The notes under the pieces are model-generated. The model was given only the letters and a program-made list of their open reading frames with translations. It searched no databases and was not told the DNA's origin. 13,929 nt of DNA from Campylobacterales bacterium (GTDB taxonomy: Bacteria > Campylobacterota > Campylobacteria > Campylobacterales > Hydrogenimonadaceae). Both the position numbers and the translations under genes were made by a program. Below, piece after piece: positions 6,583 to 12,503 of the stretch; position 1 is the first letter of the stretch; each line of letters starts with the position of its first letter. The stretch covers positions 1 through 13,929 of the forward strand of contig JAMONQ010000009.1 of the NCBI GenBank assembly GCA_027065635.1, given 5' to 3'.

Positions 6583-6969
6583 TTACTCTTTCTCCGGCCA
6601 CTGGGCCAGAGCTTTTTCATTTTCTACATGCTCATCGAACATCAGCAGCGATTTCGGGTTGGTGGGACAGACTTCCACGCATATACCGCACCCTTTGCAG
6701 TGATCGTAATCGACACCTATCATCTTCTTGTCGCGCGATATAATAGAGACATCCGGACAATAGATCCAGCAGAACTGGCAATCTATGCAGAGATCCCTGT
6801 TGTAAACCGGCTTCAGTACACGCCAGTCGCCGACATAGGCTTCGTGCGAGTTTGTTTCGGCGTATGGGCGGTTTTCCGGTAGAACTTCACACGCATCTTT
6901 CTCCATCTCTTCGTCAAACGAGAAGAGGATCGCTCCCGGGAGCAGTTCATCCCATCCAAGATATTTCAT
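6583..6969 (-). CDS. porD: Pyruvate:ferredoxin oxidoreductase, delta subunit (2[4Fe-4S] ferredoxin-like)
   Basis: The electron-transfer subunit of POR. Two complete cysteine sets are visible: Cys61, 64, 67 and 71 (CIDCQFCWIYCPD) and Cys91, 94, 97 and 101 (CKGCGICVEVCPTNP), together binding two [4Fe-4S] clusters that pass electrons from the beta-subunit cluster to the external acceptor. An N-terminal extension of about 55 residues precedes the ferredoxin fold, as in other delta subunits. Length is 128 residues. ATG 6969 is preceded by AAGGAAG. It begins 10 nt after porC and ends 12 nt before porA. Confidence 0.94.
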   Translation of the reverse strand: MKYLGWDELLPGAILFSFDEEMEKDACEVLPENRPYAETNSHEAYVGDWRVLKPVYNRDLCIDCQFCWIYCPDVSIISRDKKMIGVDYDHCKGCGICVEVCPTNPKSLLMFDEHVENEKALAQWPEKE

Positions 6970-6979
6970 CTGTCTTCCT

Positions 6980-7537
6980 TTACTTCACTGAATTGTACGC
7001 ACGCTCTATCGCCGCCATATTGGCATCGATTATCTTCTGCGGAAACTTGGCGAGCACGCCTTTCATGGCATTCTGGAAATAGTCGAGCTCGAACATCCCC
7101 GAGACTTTCATCAGAGCGCCGAGCATCGGAGTGTTGGGGATGGCCCTTCCGATCGTATCGAGCGATATCTGCATACAGTCTACGACATATACATCTTTGC
7201 CCTTCAGCTTCGGCTGCCCGGCAATCAACTCCTCCTTGTCGAGGTGGGTCGTTATGATATATTTTGTCGTATCCTTCTCATGTGCCGTAATATCTGCCGT
7301 ATATGTAAGACCCGGATCGATCACCAGCACATAGTCCGGATGCATGAATTTTTCATGGTTCAGGATCTCTTCGTCATCTACACGGTTATAGGCCGTCATC
7401 GCCGCACCGCGCTTGGCTGAGCCGTAAAATGCAAACGCCTGAACAAACTTCCCTGTTCGCGATACGACGTCCGCCAAACCTTTCGCGCCCGTAACCGCAC
7501 CCTGTCCTGCACGAGAGTGCCAGCGAATTTCCAACAT
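6980..7537 (-). CDS. porC: Pyruvate:ferredoxin oxidoreductase, gamma subunit
   Basis: The CoA-contacting gamma domain of POR. It opens MLEIRWHSRAGQGAVTGAKG, the typical glycine-rich start of the family, and continues VQAFAFYGSAKRGAAMTAYNRVDDEEI and DYVLVIDPGL. Length is 185 residues from ATG 7537. A TTG 15 nt upstream would add MKGES but lies within or before the AAGGGAG ribosome binding site, so I reject it. It is the first gene of porCDAB and is preceded by about 165 nt of AT-rich leader with inverted repeats. The gene order gamma-delta-alpha-beta is that of H. pylori and Thermotoga POR. Confidence 0.94.
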   Translation of the reverse strand: MLEIRWHSRAGQGAVTGAKGLADVVSRTGKFVQAFAFYGSAKRGAAMTAYNRVDDEEILNHEKFMHPDYVLVIDPGLTYTADITAHEKDTTKYIITTHLDKEELIAGQPKLKGKDVYVVDCMQISLDTIGRAIPNTPMLGALMKVSGMFELDYFQNAMKGVLAKFPQKIIDANMAAIERAYNSVK

Positions 7538-7703
7538 CGATTCTCCCTTCAAAAGGCCAAAAAAACTGACTTTTACGTATAAGATTTTTTTGGCACTTTA
7601 TATTTAAATACTAAGGTATGCTAATTGTAATCAAGCGGCTCTTAAAGCAAGCTTTCTAACGTAAAAGATATTTGAGGATTTGCGGCAGTGTAACTACATG
7701 GGT
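7538..7703 (-). promoter_or_regulatory. por operon leader and probable promoter region
   Basis: A 166-nt non-coding AT-rich interval between the HAD gene and porC. On the minus strand it contains a TTGATT (7634-7629) with TATTTA and TATAAA candidates downstream, but no pair of boxes with ideal spacing, so the exact promoter is unclear. It also holds an inverted repeat at 7556-7594 just before the ribosome binding site. No tRNA or further ORF with a credible start was seen in it. Confidence 0.4.
7556..7594. repeat. Inverted repeat with nested TACGTA near-palindrome upstream of porC
   Basis: Arms GCCAAAAAAA (7556-7565) and TTTTTTTGGC (7585-7594) are perfect 10-nt complements around a 19-nt loop. 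The loop contains CTTTTACGTATAAG (7570-7583), itself nearly palindromic about the central TACGTA. The inverted 9-mer ACGTAAAAG recurs on the + strand at 7659-7667. It may be an operator or an mRNA leader hairpin. Confidence 0.5.
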
Positions 7704-8354
7704 TCACAAACGAACGATGGAGCGGATCACGGATACGGCAGCGAGCGCATCCGCCGCAAGATATTCGCTCGCTTTCGCAAGCTCGTTCTCCTCTCCGTAT
7801 CCGCAGACAAGAGCAAAAGGGGTCACCCCGGCACCTTTTGCCGACTCGATATCCAATACGGTATCCCCTATCATCCAAGTCTTGTCGGGATCGGCGCTCA
7901 TCATCTCAAGAGCTCTGCAAACCGGTTCTGGATGCGGCTTGGGGTTTTGCACATCCTCCCTTCCTATCAAAACCTCAAACCAATCCATGAGGCCAAAGTA
8001 TTCGAGAAGTTCTCTCGAATACTTTCCGGTTTTCGTCGTAACTATACCGACTCTCGCAAATTCACATGCTCTTTCTACCGCCTCTTTCGCACCCGGAAGA
8101 AGACGTGTCTTTTGGCAGCTTATCTCTCTATAATGCTCCTTGTAGCGACGAACATGCTCCTTGACCAGCGCAGAATCTACACCGACTCTTTCAAACATCG
8201 TCTCGAGAGGGTATCCGATAAGCTCTTTAACCATCTCATCGTGCGGCTTTTTCGATCCGTAGTGATCGAGCGCAACAGAAAAGCTCTCCAAAATAGCCTC
8301 CGTAGAGTCTATGAGGGTTCCGTCCAGATCGAAAAGTATAGTATGCGCGCTCAC
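7704..8354 (-). CDS. HAD-superfamily hydrolase, phosphoglycolate phosphatase-like
   Basis: A 216-residue HAD-IA phosphatase of the Gph/PpaX type. All four motifs are present: ILFDLDGTLIDS with Asp9 and Asp11, IVTTKTGKYS (Thr106/107), NPKPHPEP with Lys139, and MIGDTVLDIESAKGAG with Asp164 and Asp168; the alpha-helical cap spans roughly residues 15-85. Related enzymes remove phosphate from 2-phosphoglycolate, pyrophosphate or nucleotides, and the substrate cannot be fixed from sequence. It starts at GTG 8354, overlapping the stop of the upstream solute-binding protein gene (GTGA), so it is translationally coupled. No terminator was found after it. Confidence 0.87.
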   Translation of the reverse strand: MSAHTILFDLDGTLIDSTEAILESFSVALDHYGSKKPHDEMVKELIGYPLETMFERVGVDSALVKEHVRRYKEHYREISCQKTRLLPGAKEAVERACEFARVGIVTTKTGKYSRELLEYFGLMDWFEVLIGREDVQNPKPHPEPVCRALEMMSADPDKTWMIGDTVLDIESAKGAGVTPFALVCGYGEENELAKASEYLAADALAAVSVIRSIVRL

Positions 8355-9856
8355 GGCTTGATCCAGTCTATCTGGTTGTGCATAATTCCGGTTATCGACG
8401 GTATTACGGGTGTGATTTTTCTGTTTACCGCACTTATTGAGTCCGGTATATACAGAAAGATATAGGGTCTGTCCTCCGCTATAACGTGAAACATTTTTCT
8501 ATATAACTCGCCCACCGCGTCAAGATCGGTCAACCTCTCCGCCTTTTCGATCATCTCGTCTACATCTTTGTTTCTGTAACCGACGAGATTGAAGCCGCCA
8601 AGCTTGTCGGAGTCGGAGTGCCAAAGAGAGTATGCGTCGGGGATCAGCCCGAGACTCCATCCCAGAAGTATCGCCTCGAACCTTCTCGGAGTAACCACGG
8701 TATTCAAAAAGGCCTGCCACTCCATCGCCCTGATCTTTACCTTCACTCCGGCTTTGGCCAGCTGATGCTGGATTATCTGTGCGGCATAGAGCCTTGTGCT
8801 ATTGTTGGCATTGGTCGATATCGTAAACTCGAGAGGATTGGACTCGTCGTATCCCGCCTCTTTCAAAAGCCTCTTCGCTCCTTGTGGATCGTATCTTCTT
8901 TCGGGAAGCGTTGAGGGGTACGCGAACGTTCCCGGCATGAAGGGGCCGTAGCATACCTTGCCGTGTGAAAAGAAGAGTATCCTTATCAGCTCCTCCTTGT
9001 CTATCGCCATATCGATAGCCTTTCTTACTCTGATATCGGAAAACTTCTCATCCTTCAAATTGAAACCGAGGTATGTATATCCGCGTCCTTGCATCTGCAC
9101 TATCCTGTAGAACTCCATGAAAGAGTCGTCTATCTGTCTCTCCCTTTGCAGCGGAGTCAAAGAGCCCAAATCGAGCTTCTTCGCCTTCAGCATCAGAAAC
9201 TGTGTAGTGGGATCGGGCATGAAGTGGTAGTGGATCGTATCGATATTGGGGCGGTGCTCGAAGTAATCGTCGTTGGCAGACAGAAGTACATCGCCGGAGT
9301 TTTGCATGCTCTTTAGCCTGTATGGTCCGGTACCGACGGGCTCTTTGTTGAGTCTCGAGGTCATCGGATCTTTCACGCTCTGCCATAAATGCTTCGGCAA
9401 TATCCCCATCATCCATATGGATAGTGCCTTGAAGTACGGCTCTTTGTATATGACTTCGACCGTATATTCGTCGATCGCCTCCACAGACTCTACATATCTG
9501 AAATCACTTGCATAGGGTGTGAAGATTTTAGGCGATTTCATCAACGAGTAGGTAAAAACCACATCATCTGCGCCAAACGGCTTCCCGTCATGCCACTTTA
9601 CCCCTTTTTTAAGATAAAAAAGAAGTCTCGTAGGCTCTTTGAACTCCCAGGACTCGGCAAGGTCGCCGACTATATTCGCATCTTTGTCGAACTTGACGAG
9701 TCCGTTGAAGATCCATCCGCTGATCTCGCCGCTCGCACTGTCGGTAGCGAGAAGCGGATTGATTCTGCTCGGATTTGCGCCGAGAGAGAGATGGAGAGTG
9801 GATGAAAAGAGAGAGAGCGGAAGAAGGAGGGCTAATAGCAGCCTGCACATTTTCAT
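8351..9856 (-). CDS. Family-5 extracellular solute-binding protein (peptide/nickel ABC type)
   Basis: A 501-residue periplasmic binding protein of the SBP_bac_5 (DppA/OppA/NikA) family. The N-terminal signal peptide is clear (MKMCRLLLALLLPLSLFSS). The mature part begins with LGANPSRINPLLATDSASGE and IFNGLVKFD, then LAESWEF and GVKWHDGKPFGADDVVFTYS, the standard opening of the family; later KAIDMAIDKEELIRILF and RYDPQGAKRLLKEAGYD are typical of lobe II. No ABC permease or ATPase gene is nearby, so it either serves a transporter encoded elsewhere or has been adapted to another job. Its ATG overlaps the rhodanese stop (ATGA), and its own stop overlaps the HAD start. Peptide, nickel or another ligand cannot be chosen from sequence. 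Confidence 0.9.
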   Translation of the reverse strand: MKMCRLLLALLLPLSLFSSTLHLSLGANPSRINPLLATDSASGEISGWIFNGLVKFDKDANIVGDLAESWEFKEPTRLLFYLKKGVKWHDGKPFGADDVVFTYSLMKSPKIFTPYASDFRYVESVEAIDEYTVEVIYKEPYFKALSIWMMGILPKHLWQSVKDPMTSRLNKEPVGTGPYRLKSMQNSGDVLLSANDDYFEHRPNIDTIHYHFMPDPTTQFLMLKAKKLDLGSLTPLQRERQIDDSFMEFYRIVQMQGRGYTYLGFNLKDEKFSDIRVRKAIDMAIDKEELIRILFFSHGKVCYGPFMPGTFAYPSTLPERRYDPQGAKRLLKEAGYDESNPLEFTISTNANNSTRLYAAQIIQHQLAKAGVKVKIRAMEWQAFLNTVVTPRRFEAILLGWSLGLIPDAYSLWHSDSDKLGGFNLVGYRNKDVDEMIEKAERLTDLDAVGELYRKMFHVIAEDRPYIFLYIPDSISAVNRKITPVIPSITGIMHNQIDWIKP

Positions 9857-10260
9857 TTTATCAACGGCTTGAGCGGCTTGTTGTGCCTTTTCCAGTTCAA
9901 TATTCCGCCCTTTAGCTCGAATACGTTTTTATAGCCGAGTTTGTCGGAGAGGAAGTCTCCTACCATCTTCGTCCTGCTGGCGGATCTGCATACAAGAACG
10001 AAAGGTCTGTTTTTGTCTATACCGAGCTTCGAGAGTTGCTGCAGGAACGATTTAAGATCGTATCTGCCGGAAGGATCGAAAAACATTATTGTATGGCTAC
10101 CTTCGATTATGCCGGTTTCGCGCCACTCGGCAGGTGTACGTATATCTATTACCGGGATACCCTGTTTTTTCAACTTTTCGAACTTTTCTATATCGAGATC
10201 TTTTACACCTGCAAAAAGAGAGACGGAGAGAATAAGTATATATAAAAGAGATTTTTTCAT
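9853..10260 (-). CDS. Secreted rhodanese-like protein
   Basis: A 135-residue single rhodanese domain with an N-terminal signal peptide (KKSLLYILILSVSLFAG), so probably periplasmic. The domain shows VIDIRTPAEWRETGIIEGSH at 37-56 and the active-site loop LVCRSASRT with Cys91 followed by a six-residue loop, as in sulfurtransferases. In sulfur-active Campylobacterota such proteins may carry persulfide sulfur, but no donor or acceptor is encoded here. ATG 10260 is preceded by AGGAG whose first base lies in the arm of a GC-rich hairpin (10272-10290). It follows rpsI by about 36 nt and overlaps the solute-binding protein gene by 4 nt. Confidence 0.88.
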   Translation of the reverse strand: MKKSLLYILILSVSLFAGVKDLDIEKFEKLKKQGIPVIDIRTPAEWRETGIIEGSHTIMFFDPSGRYDLKSFLQQLSKLGIDKNRPFVLVCRSASRTKMVGDFLSDKLGYKNVFELKGGILNWKRHNKPLKPLIK

Positions 10261-10267
10261 GCTATTG

Positions 10268-10290
10268 CTCCTCCCGGGGAAGACCCGGGA
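10268..10290 (-). promoter_or_regulatory. GC-rich hairpin adjoining the rhodanese ribosome binding site
   Basis: TCCCGGG (10272-10278), loop GAAGA, CCCGGGA (10284-10290) form a 7-bp stem between the rpsI stop and the rhodanese start. On the minus strand the T tract precedes the stem instead of following it, so it is not a classic terminator for rpsI. The AGGAG site (10272-10268) begins on the last base of the stem. It may attenuate expression, stop a 3' exonuclease after the ribosomal protein genes, or modulate rhodanese translation. Confidence 0.5.
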
Positions 10291-10296
10291 AAAAAA

Positions 10297-10686
10297 TTAA
10301 CGTTTAGAGAACTGAGGACTTCGGCGAGCTTTATGCTTACCATATTTTTTACGCTCTACGACACGTGAGTCACGTGTAAGCAGACCGTTCGGTTTGAGTA
10401 TCTTTCTGAAGCTCTCGTCATATGCTACAAGCGCCTTCGATATGCCGTGTTTCAAAGCATCAGCCTGTGCGGAGTATCCGCCGCCGAGTGTCTGCGCGAC
10501 AATATCTACACTCGCCTCCTGCTTGGTGAGAAGAAGAGGCTGCATGACTTTACGCTTGATCGCTTCATGGCCGCCGAGCCACTCGTCAAGACCCATACCG
10601 TTGATAGTCATTTTTCCGCTGCCTGGCTTGAGCCAAACCTTGGCTACGGCGCTTTTGCGTTTTCCGGTTGCATAAACATTTGCCAT
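10297..10686 (-). CDS. rpsI: 30S ribosomal protein S9
   Basis: S9 binds the 3' major domain of 16S rRNA, and its C-terminal tail reaches the P-site tRNA. The protein starts ANVYATGKRKSAVAKVWLKPG, contains GGGYSAQADALKHGISKAL and ends KARRSPQFSKR, the invariant basic tail. Length 129 residues is normal. ATG 10686 lies 1 nt after the rplM stop, with AAGGAT inside the end of rplM as the ribosome binding site, so the pair is coupled as in most bacteria. Confidence 0.98.
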   Translation of the reverse strand: MANVYATGKRKSAVAKVWLKPGSGKMTINGMGLDEWLGGHEAIKRKVMQPLLLTKQEASVDIVAQTLGGGYSAQADALKHGISKALVAYDESFRKILKPNGLLTRDSRVVERKKYGKHKARRSPQFSKR

Positions 10687-10687
10687 C

Positions 10688-11119
10688 TTAGTTATCCTTT
10701 GCTTTCACTTGTGCTGTGTGCGGGTGTTCGCCTCCTGCATATACACGCAGTTTCTTGAGCATGGCGCGTCCGAGTTTCGTCTTCGGCAGCATTCCTCTTG
10801 TAGCGAGCTTGAAAAGTTTCTCCGGATTCTTTTCTACAAGTTCTCCAAGCTTTTCACTCTTGACGCTTCCAAAATACCCGCTGTGTCTGTGATACTGCTT
10901 GTCTTCCAGCTTGTTGGCTCCGGTAAACTTTACCTTCGAAGCATTGATCACGACAACATGATCACCGCAATCTACGTGAGGAGTAAAATAGGGTTTGTGT
11001 TTTCCGCGAAGATAAGTTGCGATCTCGGTAATCAGTCGTCCGAACGTCTTTCCTTCTGCATCTATAACGATCCAGTCCCGCTCTACTTGAGCGCTGTTTA
11101 CCATTTTAGTCATTTTCAT
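10688..11119 (-). CDS. rplM: 50S ribosomal protein L13
   Basis: An early-assembling large-subunit protein. The motifs WIVIDAEGKTFGRLITEIA, VINASKVKFTG, KQYHRHSGYFG and RGMLPKTKLGRAML are all diagnostic. Length is 143 residues from ATG 11119, preceded by AAAGG about 11 nt upstream; two further in-frame ATGs at codons 3 and 6 make the exact start slightly uncertain. It is first in the rplM-rpsI operon, whose transcript may continue into the rhodanese, binding-protein and HAD genes. Confidence 0.98.
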   Translation of the reverse strand: MKMTKMVNSAQVERDWIVIDAEGKTFGRLITEIATYLRGKHKPYFTPHVDCGDHVVVINASKVKFTGANKLEDKQYHRHSGYFGSVKSEKLGELVEKNPEKLFKLATRGMLPKTKLGRAMLKKLRVYAGGEHPHTAQVKAKDN

Positions 11120-11254
11120 GGCGGTTTGACCTTTAAAAAGATTTGAACGAAGGGATTGTAGGCTAATATTGATTAAAATTGGCTTAATTTCAGTTTTTTG
11201 TAAGTTTTATCCGTTTTCGAATCGGTTACTTTATCAAAAGGGTTCGAACATCCG
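11120..11254 (-). promoter_or_regulatory. Promoter region of rplM-rpsI
   Basis: A 135-nt AT-rich non-coding interval. On the minus strand TACAAT (11160-11155) is a good -10 box about 36 nt before the rplM start, preceded by periodic A/T runs but no clear -35, as is common in Campylobacterota. No obvious terminator for the upstream FixH-like gene was seen; two TTCGAA copies (11216-11221, 11243-11248) could pair only through a long loop. Confidence 0.45.
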
Positions 11255-11749
11255 CTACTTGATGAATGTCTTATACGTTTCAAACCCCTCATCCCCGTCC
11301 AAGTTTACCCTGACGAGGATATTCCAGCGGCCCGTTTTGGAGATATTGAACTCTTCGCTCAAATATTTCGACCCCGAATAGGTGAAGTTCTTCAGCGTCA
11401 CATCAAACTCCGTAGTGTCGGGTCTTGTTACAAGAGCGGTTATCTGTGCTCCCTCGATATTGGTACCGTTTTTGTCGGTTATTCCGACTTCGACCCTGTT
11501 GGCCCCTACACTCAGTCTGTTTCCGCTCAAAGCAACGATATATCTGGATCTGAATCTGTTCTGCTTTAGCAGTATCTCGTTGATGTTTTCATCTACATCC
11601 TGGTACTTCATCATATAGCTGTTTTCAAGCTGAACCGGATTTTTCAGAGCCACTTTGATAGTCCATGCCGAGAGCATGACCACCGTCAGAATCATGCCTA
11701 CGATGGTGTAGGGCCAGAAATTTATCTCTTTTTTCTCACGATTCTCCAC
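11255..11749 (-). CDS. FixH-like membrane protein of the cbb3 oxidase maturation cluster
   Basis: A 164-residue protein with one N-terminal transmembrane helix (about residues 11-32, FWPYTIVGMILTVVMLSAWT) and a periplasmic beta-rich domain. The pattern GANRVEVGITDKNGTNIEGAQITALVTRPDT and the closing KTGRWNILVRVNLDGDEGF match the FixH/CcoH fold, in which an Ig-like domain follows a TM anchor. FixH/CcoH proteins assist assembly of cbb3-type cytochrome oxidase. Being just downstream of ccoG supports this. Its start overlaps the end of the TPM-like gene by 14 nt, and a TAG stop ends it. Family call is by pattern and context, not certain. Confidence 0.72.
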   Translation of the reverse strand: MENREKKEINFWPYTIVGMILTVVMLSAWTIKVALKNPVQLENSYMMKYQDVDENINEILLKQNRFRSRYIVALSGNRLSVGANRVEVGITDKNGTNIEGAQITALVTRPDTTEFDVTLKNFTYSGSKYLSEEFNISKTGRWNILVRVNLDGDEGFETYKTFIK

Positions 11750-12368
11750 GAACTCTCCTCACTTTTGTAAGTATATACTGGATTAGAAAAAAGAGAAGTA
11801 TTCCATAGAAAATCCACCGTATCACTTTGAAACTGTCTTTACTTCCGCTTCCTATACTCGACTCAAGTTTTACGCCTTTACTCTGCGCAACCTGGTCGAC
11901 GATATCGGCATAACCGTTGAAGATAGCAACTTCGTTCTTTGTATCCTGATCCTTGCTGAAAGCCGGGCTCATTATGGGTTTTATCGTACCCCTCCACGGC
12001 AGAGGGCTCAGGATCTGCTCTATGTCGATCAGCTTTTTTGCACCGTCTGAAGCAAAAATATTTACCGCAGTCGGATTTATCGAAAAGTAAAGCAGTATAT
12101 ACTCTCGATGGTCCTCTTTGATTCTGTTCAGAAAATCGACCGGCCTGGAGGCGTTCAGCTCCGCAACGGCAGCTACAAATACCGGAATACCGGTCTTTTC
12201 ATAAAGCTCTCCACCCATCTCTTCAAGTTTGTCGACCTCTTTCGGCGGCATGATCGCATCGTTTGCGATGACCAGATCGATCTTTGCGAAGAGAAGGCCC
12301 GGGATCAAAAGGGTGAAAAGAAGAGAGGGAAGAAGAGCCCCTCTCGTTTTATTTTCGGTTCTACTCAA
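11736..12368 (-). CDS. TPM-like membrane-anchored exported protein, TTG start
   Basis: A 210-residue protein with an N-terminal signal-like hydrophobic stretch (about residues 11-29, ALLPSLLFTLLIPGLLFAK), an alpha/beta domain, and a C-terminal TM helix (about 184-203, IRWIFYGILLFFLIQYILTK) followed by a basic tail. The domain start IANDAIMPPKEVDKLEEMGGELYEKTGIPVFVAAV resembles TPM-domain proteins (Psb32/YgcG type), whose strand after the first helix reads similarly; I rate this as probable only. No ATG fits: the sole start before the signal is TTG 12368, two codons after the micro-ORF stop and in the same frame. It sits between ccoG and a FixH-like gene, so a role in oxidase assembly or maintenance is inferred from place alone. 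Confidence 0.7.
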   Translation of the reverse strand: MSRTENKTRGALLPSLLFTLLIPGLLFAKIDLVIANDAIMPPKEVDKLEEMGGELYEKTGIPVFVAAVAELNASRPVDFLNRIKEDHREYILLYFSINPTAVNIFASDGAKKLIDIEQILSPLPWRGTIKPIMSPAFSKDQDTKNEVAIFNGYADIVDQVAQSKGVKLESSIGSGSKDSFKVIRWIFYGILLFFLIQYILTKVRRVRGES

Positions 12369-12371
12369 CGA

Positions 12372-12473
12372 TCATCCGACAAACGCGTGATTGGCTGTAA
12401 CAACTGCCCAGAGTGTATATGCCGCCATCACTACCATACCCCATCCGAGTACCTTATCCATAATCTGAATCAT
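12372..12473 (-). CDS. 33-residue membrane micro-protein after ccoG
   Basis: A very short ORF encoding 33 residues. It begins MIQIMDKVLGWGMVVMAAYT and continues through a hydrophobic segment (about residues 8-27) to NHAFVG. The ribosome binding site is excellent: AGGAGG at 12484-12479 with 5-nt spacing to ATG 12473. It lies 30 nt after the ccoG stop, ends at TGA, and is followed after one codon by the TTG start of the next gene in the same frame. It has the look of a single-helix oxidase accessory peptide (compare CcoQ, CcoM or CydX in size), but I recognise no family. Supporting facts are the strong ribosome site, the one-helix composition and the operon position. Confidence 0.65.
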   Translation of the reverse strand: MIQIMDKVLGWGMVVMAAYTLWAVVTANHAFVG

Positions 12474-12503
12474 ATCATCCTCCTTTTGCGTTATTGTAAC
12501 ATT

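Noticed and set aside
5242..6882. Long + strand open frames opposite porA, porB and porD (5242-5952 and 6031-6882)
   Set aside because: They mirror strongly conserved POR coding sequence and show no family motif or ribosome site.
7641..7656. AAAGCAAGCTTT as a hairpin terminator for the HAD gene
   Set aside because: A 5-bp stem with a 2-nt loop cannot form a stable hairpin and no U tract follows.
7680..8465. A 261-codon + strand frame opposite the HAD gene
   Set aside because: The minus strand carries all four HAD motifs; the + frame has no domain signature.
11214..11250. Two TTCGAA copies as a terminator for the FixH-like gene
   Set aside because: The arms are only 6-7 nt with a loop over 20 nt and no U tract follows; chance palindromes are likely.
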